From Parapristionchus giblindavisi (Eukaryota; Nematoda; Chromadorea; Rhabditida; Diplogasteridae), in NCBI GenBank assembly GCA_943737045.1, contig CALSFV010000006.1, positions 248,001 through 312,000 on the forward strand: 64,000 nucleotides of DNA, read 5' to 3'. The notes below the pieces were generated by a model. That model did not search any database and was not told the origin of the DNA. It saw only the letters and a program-made list of their open reading frames with translations. The position numbers and the translations under genes were made by a program. This document shows, one piece after another, positions 28,801 through 40,301 of the stretch. Each line of letters begins with the position of its first letter. Within the stretch, counting starts at the first letter, position 1.

Positions 28801-31300
28801 AAGAATCGGTCTGAAACAATAGATATATAATTAAATCCATTATTTTCGTCTTCATCACAAATACAGTATCATAATACGATACAGTACTGAGAGAAGATCA
28901 AAGATTAAAATCACAACAACACGTAAACATCTTTATTCGATATCGGTCAATCAATAATTCACTGTATTACTTTGTGGAGTTTACATCGCTGTAGACCAAT
29001 CAATATGATGCGTGAAGGCCTCATACTTCTGGAAAGAATCGGTCTGAAACAATAGATATATAATTAAATCCATTATTTTCGTCTTCATCACAAATACAGT
29101 ACCATAATACGATACAGTACTGAGAGAAGATTTAAGATTAAAATCACAACAACACGTAAACATCTTTATTCGATATCGGTCAATCAATAATTCACTGCAT
29201 TACCTTGTGGAGTTTACATCGCTGTAGACCAATCAATATGAGGAGTGAAGGCCTCATACTTCTCGAAAGACTCGGTCTGAAACTATAGATATATAATTAA
29301 ATCCATTATATTCGTCTTCATCACAAATACAGTATCATAATACGATACAGTACTGAGAGAAGATCAAAGATTAAAATCACAACAACACGTAAACATCTTT
29401 ATTCGATATCGGTCAATCAATAATTCACTGCATTACTTGTGGAGTTTACATCGCTGTAGACCAATCAATATGATGCGTGAAGGCCTCATACTTCTGGAAA
29501 GAATCGGTCTGAAACAATAGATATATAATTAAATCCATTATTTTCGTCTTCATCACAAATACAGTATCATAATACGATACAGTACTGAGAGAAGATCAAA
29601 GATTAAAATCACAACAACACGTAAACATCTTTATTCGATATCGGTCAATCAATAATTCACTGTATTACTTTGTGGAGTTTACATCGCTGTAGACCAATCA
29701 ATATGATGCGTGAAGGCCTCATACTTCTGGAAAGAATCGGTCTGAAACAATAGATATATAATTAAATCCATTATTTTCGTCTTCATCACAAATACAGTAT
29801 CATAATACGATACAGTACTGAGAGAAGATCAAAGATTAAAATCACAACAACACGTAAACATCTTTATTCGATATCGGTCAATCAATAATTCACTGTATTA
29901 CTTTGTGGAGTTTACATCGCTGTAGACCAATCAATATGATGCGTGAAGGCCTCATACTTCTGGAAAGAATCGGTCTGAAACAATAGATATATAATTAAAT
30001 CCATTATTTTCGTCTTCATCACAAATACAGTATCATAATACGATACAGTACTGAGAGAAGATTTAAGATTAAAATCACAACAACACGTAAACATCTTTAT
30101 TGGATATCGGTCAATCAATAATTCACTGCATTACCTTGTGGAGTTTACATCGCTGTAGACCAATCAATATGAGGAGTGAAGGCCTCATACTTCTCGAAAG
30201 ACTCGGTCTGAAACTATAGATATATAATTAAATCCATTATATTCGTCTTCATCACAAATACAGTATCATTATACGATACAGTACTGAGAGAAGATCAAAG
30301 ATTAAAATCACAACAACACGTAAACATCTTTATTCGATATCGGTCAATCAATAATTCACTGCATTACCTTGTGGAGTTTACATCGCTGTAGACCAATCAA
30401 TATGAGGAGTGAAGGCCTCATACTTCTCGAAAGACTCGGTCTGAAACTATAGATATATAATTAAATCCATTATATTCGTCTTCATCACAAATACAGTATC
30501 ATTATACGATACAGTACTGAGAGAAGATCAAAGATTAAAATCACAACAACACGTAAACATCTTTATTCGATATCGGTCAATCAATAATTCACTGTATTAC
30601 TTTGTGGAGTTTACATCGCTGTAGACCAATCAATATGATGCGTGAAGGCCTCATACTTCTGGAAAGAATCGGTCTGAAACAATAGATATATAATTAAATC
30701 CATTATTTTCGTCTTCATCACAAATACAGTATCATAATACGATACAGTACTGAGAGAAGATTTAAGATTAAAATCACAACAACACGTAAACATCTTTATT
30801 CGATATCGGTCAATCAATAATTCACTGCATTACCTTGTGGAGTTTACATCGCTGTAGACCAATCAATATGAGGAGTGAAGGCCTCATACTTCTCGAAAGA
30901 CTCGGTCTGAAACTATAGATATATAATTATATCCATTATATTCGTCTTCATCACAAATACAGTATCATTATACGATTCAGTACTGAGAGAAGATCAAAGA
31001 TTAAAATCACAACAACACGTAAACATCTTTATTCGATATCGGTCAATCAATAATTCACTGTATTACTTTGTGGAGTTTACATCGCTGTAGACCAATCAAT
31101 ATGATGCGTGAAGGCCTCATACTTCTGGAAAGAATCGGTCTGAAACAATAGATATATAATTAAATCCATTATTTTCGTCTTCATCACAAATACAGTATCA
31201 TAATACGATACAGTACTGAGAGAAGATTTAAGATTAAAATCACAACAACACGTAAACATCTTTATTCGATATCGGTCAATCAATAATTCACTGCATTACC
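25900..31300 (+). repeat. Segmental duplication at 3726-bp offset (16 monomers)
   Basis: The private variant TTATTGGATATCGG occurs only at 26371 and 30097, 3726 bp apart. That equals 16 x 233 minus two 1-bp deletions, carried by the ATTACTTGTGG 232-bp monomers. Another shared variant, ATAATTATATCC (27663 and 30923), is offset by 3260 bp, two monomers less. One copy has therefore gained or lost a dimer since duplication. The GTACCATAAT variant also repeats near 28401 and 29099. Confidence 0.7.
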
Positions 31301-31309
31301 TTGTGGAGT

Positions 31310-32720
31310 TTACATCGCTGTAGACCAATCAATATGATGCGTGAAGGCCTCATACTTCTGGAAAGAATCGGTCTGAAACAATAGATATATAATTAAATCC
31401 ATTATTTTCGTCTTCATCACAAATAGAGTATCATAATACGATACAGTACTGAGAGAAGATCAAAGATTAAAATCACAACAACACGTAAACATCTTTATTC
31501 GATATCGGTCAATCAATAATTCACTGCATTACCTTGTGGAGTTTACATCGCTGTAGACCAATCAATATGAGGAGTGAAGGCCTCATACTTCTCGAAAGAC
31601 TCGGTCTGAAACTATAGATATATAATTAAATCCATTATATTCGTCTTCATCACAAATACAGTATCATTATACGATACAGTACTGAGAGAAGATCAAAGAT
31701 TAAAATCACAACAACACGTAAACATCTTTATTCGATATCGGTCAATCAATAATTCACTGTATTACTTTGTGGAGTTTACATCGCTGTAGACCAATCAATA
31801 TGATGCGTGAAGGCCTCATACTTCTGGAAAGAATCGGTCTGAAACAATAGATATATAATTAAATCCAATATTTTCGTCTTCATCACAAATAAAGTATCAT
31901 AATACGATACAGTACTGAGAGAAGATTTAAGATTAAAATCACAACAACACGTAAACATCTTTATTCGATATCGGTCAATCAATAATTCACTGCATTACCT
32001 TGTGGAGTTTACATCGCTGTAGACCAATCAATATGAGGAGTGAAGGCCTCATACTTCTCGAAAGACTCGGTCTGAAACTATAGATATATAATTGTATCCA
32101 TTATATTCGTCTTCATCACAAATACAGTATCGTTATACGATACAGTACTGAGAGAAGATCAAAGATTAAATCACAACAACACGTAAACATCTTTATTCGA
32201 TATCGGTCAATCAATAATTCACTGTATTACTTTGTGGAGTTTACATCGCTGTAGACCAATCAATATGATGCGTGAAGGCCTCATACTTCTGGAAAGAATC
32301 GGTCTGAAACAATAGATATATAATTAAATCCATTATTTTCGTCTTCATCACAAATACAGTATCATAATACGATACAGTACTGAGAGAAGATTTAAGATTA
32401 AAATCACAACAACACGTAAACATCTTTATTCGATATCGGTCAATCAATAATTCACTGCATTACCTTGTGGAGTTTACATCGCTGTAGACCAATCAATATG
32501 ATGCGTGAAGGCCTCATACTTCTGGAAAGAATCGGTCTGAAACAATAGATATATAATTAAATCCATTATTTTCGTCTTCATCACAAATAGAGTATCATAA
32601 TACGATACAGTACTGAGAGAAGATCAAAGATTAAAATCACAACAACACGTAAACATCTTTATTCGATATCGGTCAATCAATAATTCACTGCATTACCTTG
32701 TGGAGTTTACATCGCTGTAG
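31310..32720 (+). repeat. 1164-bp five-monomer duplication at the end of domain A
   Basis: A GATGCGTG monomer with ATAGAGTATCATAATACG appears near 31327 and again near 32491. The offset is 1164 bp, five monomers minus the 1-bp deletion GATTAAATCAC near 32170. The last monomers before the junction carry CATGCTTCTCG and AGAGTATC variants that are otherwise typical of the region after 40.6 kb. Confidence 0.7.
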
Positions 32721-32907
32721 ACCAATCAATATGAGGAGTGAAGGCCTCATGCTTCTCGAAAGACTCGGTCTGAAACAATAGATATATAATTAAATCCATT
32801 ATATTCGTCTTCATCACAAATAGAGTATCATTATACGATACAGTACTGAGAGAAGATCAAAGATCAAAACAACACATAAACATCTTTATTCGGTATCAGT
32901 CAATCAA

Positions 32908-32937
32908 TAATTCACTGTATTACCTTGTGGAGTTTAC
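32908..32937. other. Head-to-head satellite inversion junction (30-bp spacer)
   Basis: The array reads GTGGAGTTTAC up to 32937 and then switches to the reverse complement, TTGATTGACCGATATCG, at 32938. CAATCAA at 32901-32907 pairs with TTGATTG at 32938-32944, leaving a 30-base spacer. The joined bases share no microhomology: the forward copy expects A next, and the inverted copy expects A before TTG. The two flanking monomers are of different subtypes, 227-bp on the left and 233-bp on the right. This is therefore not a simple local fold-back of adjacent sequence. Confidence 0.93.
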
Positions 32938-35900
32938 TTGATTGACCGATATCGAATAAAGATGTTTACGTGTTGTTGTGATTTTAATCTTAAATCTTGT
33001 CTCAGTACTGTATCGTATTATGATACTGTATTTGTGATGAAGACGAAAATAATGGATTTAATTATATATCTATTGTTTCAGACCGAGTCTTTCGAGAAGT
33101 ATGAGGCCTTCGCTCCTCATATTGATTGGTCTACAGCGATGTAAACTCCACAAGGTAATACAGTGAATTATTGATTGACCGATACCGAATAAAGATGTTT
33201 TTGTGTTGTTGTGATTTTAATCTTAAATCTTCTCTCAGTACTGTATCGTATTATGATACTGTATTTGTGATGAAGACGAAAATAATGGATTTAATTATAT
33301 ATCTATTGTTTCAGACCGAGTCTTTCGAGAAGTATGAGGCCTTCGCTCCTCATATTGATTGGTCTACAGCGATGTAAACTCCACAAGGTAATACAGTGAA
33401 TTATTGATTGACCGATACCGAATAAAGATGTTTTTGTGTTGTTGTGATTTTAATCTTAAATCTTCTCTCAGTACTGTATCGTATTATGATACTGTATTTG
33501 TGATGAAGACGAAAATAATGGATTTAATTATATATCTATTGTTTCAGACCGAGTCTTTCGAGTAGTATGAGGCCTTCGCTCCTCATATTGATTGGTCTAC
33601 AGCGATGTAAACTCCACAAGGGAATACAGTGAATTATTGATTGACCGATACCGAATAAAGATGTTTTTGTGTTGTTGTGATTTTAATCTTAAATCTTCTC
33701 TCAGTACTGTATCGTATTATGATACTGTATTTGTGATGAAGACGAAAATAACGGATTTAATTATATATCTATTGTTTCAGACCGAGTCTTTCGAGAAGTA
33801 TGAGGCCTTCACGCATCACATTTATTGATCTACAGCGATGTAAACTCCACAAGGTAATACAGTGAATTATTGATTGACCGATACCGAATAAAGATGTTTA
33901 TGTGTTGTTGTGATCTTTGATCTTCTCTCAGTACTGTATCGTATAATGATACTCTATTTGTGATGAAGACGAATATAATGGATTTAATTATATATCTATT
34001 GTTTCAGACCGAGTCTTTCGAGAAGTATGAGGCCTTCGCTCCTCATATTGATTGGTCTACAGCGATGTAAACTCCACAAGGTAATACAGTGAATTATTGA
34101 TTGACCGATACCGAATAAAGATGTTTTTGTGTTGTTGTGATTTTAATCTTAAATCTTCTCTCAGTACTGTATCGTATTATGATACTGTATTTGTGATGAA
34201 GACGAAAATAATGGATTTAATTATATATCTATTGTTTCAGACCGAGTCTTTCGAGAAGTATGAGGCCTTCGCTCCTCATATTGATTGGTCTACAGCGATG
34301 TAAACTCCACAAGGTAATACAGTGAATTATTGATTGACCGATACCGAATAAAGATGTTTTTGTGTTGTTGTGATTTTAATCTTAAATCTTCTCTCAGTAC
34401 TGTATCGTATTATGATACTGTATTTGTGATGAAGACGAAAATAATGGATTTAATTATATATCTATTGTTTCAGACCGAGTCTTTCGAGTAGTATGAGGCC
34501 TTCGCTCCTCATATTGATTGGTCTACAGCGATGTAAACTCCACAAGGGAATACAGTGAATTATTGATTGACCGATACCGAATAAAGATGTTTTTGTGTTG
34601 TTGTGATTTTAATCTTAAATCTTCTCTCAGTACTGTATCGTATTATGATACTGTATTTGTGATGAAGACGAAAATAACGGATTTAATTATATATCTATTG
34701 TTTCAGACCGAGTCTTTCGAGAAGTATGAGGCCTTCACGCATCACATTTATTGATCTACAGCGATGTAAACTCCACAAGGTAATACAGTGAATTATTGAT
34801 TGACCGATACCGAATAAAGATGTTTATGTGTTGTTGTGATCTTTGATCTTCTCTCAGTACTGTATCGTATAATGATACTCTATTTGTGATGAAGACGAAT
34901 ATAATGGATTTAATTATATATCTATTGTTTCAGACCGAGTCTTTCGAGAAGTATGAGGCCTTCGCTCCTCATATTGATTGGTCTACAGCGATGTAAACTC
35001 CACAAGGTAATACAGTGAATTATTGATTGACCGATACCGAATAAAGATGTTTTTGTGTTGTTGTGATTTTAATCTTAAATCTTCTCTCAGTACTGTATCG
35101 TATTATGATACTGTATTTGTGATGAAGACGAAAATAATGGATTTAATTATATATCTATTGTTTCAGACCGAGTCTTTCGAGTAGTATGAGGCCTTCGCTC
35201 CTCATATTGATTGGTCTACAGCGATGTAAACTCCACAAGGGAATACAGTGAATTATTGATTGACCGATACCGAATAAAGATGTTTTTGTGTTGTTGTGAT
35301 TTTAATCTTAAATCTTTTCTCAGTACTGTATCGTATTATGATACTGTATTTGTGATGAAGACGAAAATAACGGATTTAATTATATATCTATTGTTTCAGA
35401 CCGAGTCTTTCGAGAAGTATGAGGCCTTCACGCATCATATTTATTGATCTACAGCGATGTAAACTCCACAAGGTAATACAGTGAATTATTGATTGACCGA
35501 TACCGAATAAAGATGTTTATGTGTTGTTGTGATCTTTGATCTTCTCTCAGTACTGTATCGTATAATGATACTCTATTTGTGATGAAGACGAATATAATGG
35601 ATTTAATTATATATCTATTGTTTCAGACCGAGTCTTTCGAGAAGCATGAGGCCTTCACTCCTCATATTGATTGGTCTACAGCGATGTAAACTCCACAAGG
35701 TAATACAGTGAATTTTTGATTGACCGATACCGAATAAAGATGTTTTTGTGTTGTTGTGATTTTAATCTTAAATCTTCTCTCAGTACTGTATCGTATTATG
35801 ATACTGTATTTGTGATGAAGACGAACATAATGGATTTAATTATATATCAATTGTTTCAGACCGAGTCTTTCGAGAAGTATGAGGCCTTCGCTCCTCAAAT

Positions 35901-38900
35901 TGATTGGTCTACAGCGATGTAAACTCCACAAGGTAATACAGTGAATTATTGATTGACCGATATCGAATAAAGATGTTTACGTGTTGTTGTGATTTTAATC
36001 TTAAATCTTCTCTCAGTACTGTATCGTATTATGATACTGTATTTGTGATGAAGACGAAAATAATGGATTTAATTATATATCTATTGTTTCAGACCGAGTC
36101 TTTCGAGAAGTATGAGGCCTTCGCTCCTCATATTGATTGGTCTACAGCGATGTAAACTCCACAAGGTAATACAGTGAATTATTGATTGACCGATACCGAA
36201 TAAAGATGTTTTTGTGTTGTTGTGATTTTAATCTTAAATCTTCTCTCAGTACTGTATCGTATTATGATACTGTATTTGTGATGAAGACGAAAATAATGGA
36301 TTTAATTATATATCTATTGTTTCAGACCGAGTCTTTCGAGTAGTATGAGGCCTTCGCTCCTCATATTGATTGGTCTACAGCGATGTAAACTCCACAAGGG
36401 AATACAGTGAATTATTGATTGACCGATACCGAATAAAGATGTTTTTGTGTTGTTGTGATTTTAATCTTAAATCTTCTCTCAGTACTGTATCGTATTATGA
36501 TACTGTATTTGTGATGAAGACGAAAATAACGGATTTAATTATATATCTATTGTTTCAGACCGAGTCTTTCGAGAAGTATGAGGCCTTCACGCATCACATT
36601 TATTGATCTACAGCGATGTAAACTCCACAAGGTAATACAGTGAATTATTGATTGACCGATACCGAATAAAGATGTTTATGTGTTGTTGTGATCTTTGATC
36701 TTCTCTCAGTACTGTATCGTATAATGATACTCTATTTGTGATGAAGACGAATATAATGGATTTAATTATATATCTATTGTTTCAGACCGAGTCTTTCGAG
36801 AAGTATGAGGCCTTCGCTCCTCATATTGATTGGTCTACAGCGATGTAAACTCCACAAGGTAATACAGTGAATTATTGATTGACCGATACCGAATAAAGAT
36901 GTTTTTGTGTTGTTGTGATTTTAATCTTAAATCTTCTCTCAGTACTGTATCGTATTATGATACTGTATTTGTGATGAAGACGAAAATAATGGATTTAATT
37001 ATATATCTATTGTTTCAGACCGAGTCTTTCGAGAAGTATGAGGCCTTCGCTCCTCATATTGATTGGTCTACAGCGATGTAAACTCCACAAGGTAATACAG
37101 TGAATTATTGATTGACCGATACCGAATAAAGATGTTTTTGTGTTGTTGTGATTTTAATCTTAAATCTTCTCTCAGTACTGTATCGTATTATGATACTGTA
37201 TTTGTGATGAAGACGAAAATAATGGATTTAATTATATATCTATTGTTTCAGACCGAGTCTTTCGAGTAGTATGAGGCCTTCGCTCCTCATATTGATTGGT
37301 CTACAGCGATGTAAACTCCACAAGGGAATACAGTGAATTATTGATTGACCGATACCGAATAAAGATGTTTTTGTGTTGTTGTGATTTTAATCTTAAATCT
37401 TCTCTCAGTACTGTATCGTATTATGATACTGTATTTGTGATGAAGACGAAAATAACGGATTTAATTATATATCTATTGTTTCAGACCGAGTCTTTCGAGA
37501 AGTATGAGGCCTTCACGCATCACATTTATTGATCTACAGCGATGTAAACTCCACAAGGTAATACAGTGAATTATTGATTGACCGATACCGAATAAAGATG
37601 TTTATGTGTTGTTGTGATCTTTGATCTTCTCTCAGTACTGTATCGTATAATGATACGCTATTTGTGATGAAGACGAATATAATGGATTTAATTATATATC
37701 TATTGTTTCAGACCGAGTCTTTCGAGAAGTATGAGGCCTTCGCTCCTCATATTGATTGGTCTACAGCGATGTAAACTCCACAAGGTAATACAGTGAATTA
37801 TTGATTGACCGATACCGAATAAAGATGTTTTTGTGTTGTTGTGATTTTAATCTTAAATCTTCTCTCAGTACTGTATCGTATTATGATACTGTATTTGTGA
37901 TGAAGACGAAAATAATGGATTTAATTATATATCTATTGTTTCAGACCGAGTCTTTCGAGAAGTATGAGGCCTTCGCTCCTCATATTGATTGGTCTACAGC
38001 GATGTAAACTCCACAAGGTAATACAGTGAATTATTGATTGACCGATACCGAATAAAGATGTTTTTGTGTTGTTGTGATTTTAATCTTAAATCTTCTCTCA
38101 GTACTGTATCGTATTATGATACTGTATTTGTGATGAAGACGAAAATAATGGATTTAATTATATATCTATTGTTTCAGACCGAGTCTTTCGAGTAGTATGA
38201 GGCCTTCGCTCCTCATATTGATTGGTCTACAGCGATGTAAACTCCACAAGGGAATACAGTGAATTATTGATTGACCGATACCGAATAAAGATGTTTTTGT
38301 GTTGTTGTGATTTTAATCTTAAATCTTCTCTCAGTACTGTATCGTATTATGATACTGTATTTGTGATGAAGACGAAAATAACGGATTTAATTATATATCT
38401 ATTGTTTCAGACCGAGTCTTTCGAGAAGTATGAGGCCTTCACGCATCATATTTATTGATCTACAGCGATGTAAACTCCACAAGGTAATACAGTGAATTAT
38501 TGATTGACCGATACCGAATAAAGATGTTTATGTGTTGTTGTGATCTTTGATCTTCTCTCAGTACTGTATCGTATAATGATACTCTATTTGTGATGAAGAC
38601 GAATATAATGGATTTAATTATATATCTATTGTTTCAGACCGAGTCTTTCGAGAAGCATGAGGCCTTCACTCCTCATATTGATTGGTCTACAGCGATGTAA
38701 ACTCCACAAGGTAATACAGTGAATTTTTGATTGACCGATACCGAATAAAGATGTTTTTGTGTTGTTGTGATTTTAATCTTAAATCTTCTCTCAGTACTGT
38801 ATCGTATTATGATACTGTATTTGTGATGAAGACGAACATAATGGATTTAATTATATATCAATTGTTTCAGACCGAGTCTTTCGAGAAGTATGAGGCCTTC

Positions 38901-39225
38901 GCTCCTCAAATTGATTGGTCTACAGCGATGTAAACTCCACAAGGTAATACAGTGAATTATTGATTGACCGATATCGAATAAGGATGTTTACGTGTTGTTG
39001 TGATTTTAATCTTAAATCTTCTCTCAGTACTGTATCGTATTATGATACTGTATTTGTGATGAAGACGAAAATAATGGATTTAATTATATATCTATTGTTT
39101 CAGACCGAGTCTTTCGAGTAGTATGAGGCCTTCGCTTCTCATATTGATTGGTCTACAGCGATGTAAACTCCACAAAGTAATACAGTGAATTATTGATTGA
39201 CCGATACCGAATAAAGATGTTTATG
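32938..39225 (-). repeat. Satellite array, domain B (inverted orientation)
   Basis: About 27 copies of the same monomer appear as reverse complements, for example GATTGACCGATACCGAATAA and GGTCTACAGCGATGTAAAC. Subtypes differ from the adjacent domain A. Many copies have TGTTTTTGTG or TGTTTATGTG, CGAGTAGTATGAG, AAGGGAATACAG, and a regular 227-bp member. The domain ends in the middle of a monomer (GATGTTTATG) where element 1 starts. Confidence 0.97.
33171..39160 (-). repeat. 926-bp four-monomer HOR with 3011-bp super-period
   Basis: The unit is three 233-bp monomers plus one 227-bp monomer. The members are a full copy with CGAGAAGTATGAG, a copy with CGAGTAGTATGAG and AAGGGAATAC, a copy with AATAACGGATTT and CACGCATCA, and the 227-bp copy with GTGATCTTTGATC. 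The second member begins near 33404, 34330, 35023, 36182, 37108, 38034 and 38960. Spacing is 926 bp, except 693 and 1159 around one displaced monomer. The rare member with ATATATCAATTG recurs at 35716 and 38727. Its 3011-bp offset equals 13 monomers including three short ones, which marks a longer duplication. Confidence 0.85.
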
Positions 39226-39376
39226 AGCCCGTTTGCGTAAGAGTCGGACAGGCTCCGGTACAGCAAAAAAAATTTTTTGAGATGATAACATTTTTGAGTA
39301 CCTCTCGATATGTTAGAATAATAGGCAAACCCTCGTGGTATGCAATTTTTTTTGAGCTCGGTATGGAGCTCCAAAG

Positions 39377-39511
39377 ATGGCCCTTTTTCAGAGTTTTTCG
39401 ACTATAGCTGGAGATCCGTTGAAGGAAACAGAAAAGTCACAAGAGCAACAATTGCTCAATTTGTATGAGGATCATAATGATGATAAGGGTAATATAAAAA
39501 ATATGTGTTAG
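39377..39511 (+). pseudogene. Exon-like reading frame in element 1, left arm (44 codons)
   Basis: The frame begins MALFQSFSTIAGDPLK, continues with an acidic, glutamine-rich stretch including YEDHNDDKG, and ends at TAG. It has the mixed composition of a real protein rather than of A+T-rich noise. In frame it stays open back to the TGA next to the T8 tract at 39346. A TTTTTTTTGAG sequence just upstream resembles a splice acceptor, and AAGGGTAATA at its 3' side resembles a donor. This suggests a captured internal exon of host origin. The copy in the right arm is identical. I do not recognise the protein, and splice signals this short occur by chance. Confidence 0.35.
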
Positions 39512-39748
39512 TCGAGAGATACAAATATTATTTCAATTCAACCAAAAATGTAAGAGCGGAGACGAATAGGGCGCGTGGATGCGGCCATGATAGACTTGTA
39601 AAAAAATTTATGTGAGAAAAAACCTCCCGCAAAGCAAGTTATGATTTATTTTTTGTGGAGGTGGATTTAAAAATTCGCGAGGTCTCCACACAACAAATCC
39701 CGATGGGTTCGTTAACTCATCTATCAAATATCACATCAGCGGCCTGTG

Positions 39749-39759
39749 TAGTGTAATGG
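39749..39759 (+). promoter_or_regulatory. Pol III A box
   Basis: TAGTGTAATGG fits the internal A box pattern TRGYNNARNGG. It lies 44 bp upstream of the B box, start to start, the normal spacing for a short tRNA gene. Confidence 0.6.
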
Positions 39760-39792
39760 ATAATGTGTCTGCATTCTTTTTTGACTGTCATG

Positions 39793-39803
39793 GGTTCGAT
39801 CCC
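39793..39803 (+). promoter_or_regulatory. Pol III B box
   Basis: GGTTCGATCCC matches the B box consensus GGTTCGANTCC at all but one position and forms the T-loop of the tRNA-like module. Confidence 0.7.
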
Positions 39804-39814
39804 CCTTGCGGCAC

Positions 39815-39823
39815 TTTTCTTTT
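39815..39823 (+). terminator. Pol III terminator-like T-run
   Basis: TTTTCTTTT follows directly after the tRNA-like module. Runs of four T are the minimal Pol III stop signal, so a transcript from the A/B boxes should end here unless it reads through into the palindrome. Confidence 0.4.
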
Positions 39824-39892
39824 GCTGATTTTGTTACCGTAGAAAGATTGACATGTTTAACTGTGATTAGGAAATCGGTAAGTAGAATACAC

Positions 39893-39922
39893 TTAAAAGT
39901 TCTCACTTGCGGATAAAATAAA
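39893..39922. other. Element 1 central loop (30 bp)
   Basis: This is the unpaired centre of the palindrome, including AAAAGTTCTCACTTGCGG. The same motif in diverged form, AAAGTTCACACTTGTTG, is found in element 2 at about 51789-51805, so the centre belongs to the family and is not random filler. Confidence 0.8.
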
Positions 39923-39990
39923 GTCTGTTCTATTTACCGATTTCCTAATAACAGTAAAAATGTCAATCTTTCTACGGTAACAAAATCAGC

Positions 39991-39999
39991 AAAAGAAAA
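39991..39999 (-). terminator. Pol III terminator-like T-run
   Basis: TTTTCTTTT on the minus strand lies directly after the right-arm tRNA-like module and mirrors the left arm. Confidence 0.4.
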
Positions 40000-40010
40000 G
40001 TGCCGCAAGG

Positions 40011-40021
40011 GGGATCGAACC
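40011..40021 (-). promoter_or_regulatory. Pol III B box
   Basis: GGTTCGATCCC on the minus strand is identical to the left-arm copy. Confidence 0.7.
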
Positions 40022-40054
40022 CATGACAGTCAAAAAAGAATGCAGACACATTAT

Positions 40055-40065
40055 CCACTACACTA
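40055..40065 (-). promoter_or_regulatory. Pol III A box
   Basis: TAGTGTAGTGG on the minus strand fits TRGYNNARNGG, with the B box 44 bp downstream. Confidence 0.6.
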
Positions 40066-40301
40066 CACAGGTCGCTGATTTGATGTATGATAGATGAGTT
40101 AACGAACCCATCGGGATTTGTTGTGTGGAGACCTCGCGAATTTTTAAATCCACCTCCACAAAAAATAAATCATAACTTGCTTTGCGGGAGGTTTTTCTCA
40201 CATAAATTTTTTTACAAGTCTATCATGGCCGCATCCACGCGCCCTATTCGTCTCCGCTCTTACATTTTTGGTTGAATTGAAATAATATTTGTATCTCTCG
40301 A

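Larger units (their letters stand above)
1..32937 (+). repeat. Satellite array, domain A (reference orientation, 233-bp monomer)
   Basis: About 141 head-to-tail copies of a 233-bp A+T-rich monomer are visible by eye. Landmarks in order are ACGATACAGTACTGAG, a GATCAAAG or GATTTAAG variant site, ACATCTTTATTCG, a GATATCGG or GGTATCGG variant site, GTGGAGTTTACATCGCTG, GAAGGCCTCATAC, AAAGACTCGGTCTG or AAAGAATCGGTCTG, and CGTCTTCATCACAAATA. Copies differ by a few per cent at recurrent diagnostic sites rather than at random, the sign of concerted evolution by amplification. No unique sequence interrupts the domain. The array is already running at base 1, so its left end lies outside the window. Centromeric or pericentromeric location is inferred from size and organisation, not shown. 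Confidence 0.97.
39742..39814 (+). ncRNA. tRNA-like module, element 1 left arm
   Basis: This 73-nt segment has the layout of a tRNA gene. A GTGTAATGGATAATG D-arm-like sequence, an anticodon-arm-like region with a run of T, and a GGGTTCGATCCCC T-arm are followed by TGCGGCAC. The acceptor and anticodon stems pair poorly, so a functional tRNA is unlikely. It resembles the tRNA-derived head of a SINE or a tRNA pseudogene. It reads toward the palindrome centre and faces its partner at 40000-40072. Confidence 0.65.
39226..39892 (+). repeat. Element 1 left palindrome arm
   Basis: This 667-bp arm is the reverse complement of 39923-40588 (666 bp). Indels distinguish the arms: an A6 run near 39616 against A5, a T8 run near 39346 against T9, and one base near 39855. 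A short inner hairpin (CGGA...TCCG) lies in the outer 40 bp. The segment 39512-39672, between the exon-like frame and the shared core, contains no feature I recognise. Confidence 0.9.
40000..40072 (-). ncRNA. tRNA-like module, element 1 right arm
   Basis: This mirror of the left-arm module on the opposite strand is also 73 nt. The A box here reads TAGTGTAGTGG, one base different from the left copy, and the 5' edge reads ACCTGTG instead of GCCTGTG. The B box is unchanged. It is convergent with the left module. Stem pairing is again weak, so this is a tRNA-derived sequence rather than a confident tRNA gene. Confidence 0.65.

Noticed and set aside
39153..39374. 73-codon minus-strand frame spanning the satellite/element 1 boundary
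   Set aside because: Half of it is satellite and half element end, so it is a junction artefact.
39742..39814. Functional tRNA gene
   Set aside because: A and B boxes are good, but the acceptor and anticodon stems do not pair and the anticodon loop region is too long. It is called tRNA-like instead.
40087..40275. 62-codon frame in the right arm of element 1
   Set aside because: The left arm has one extra A in the matching homopolymer and shifts the frame, and element 2 has a stop (GTGTAG) soon after the shared part. There is no sign of selection.
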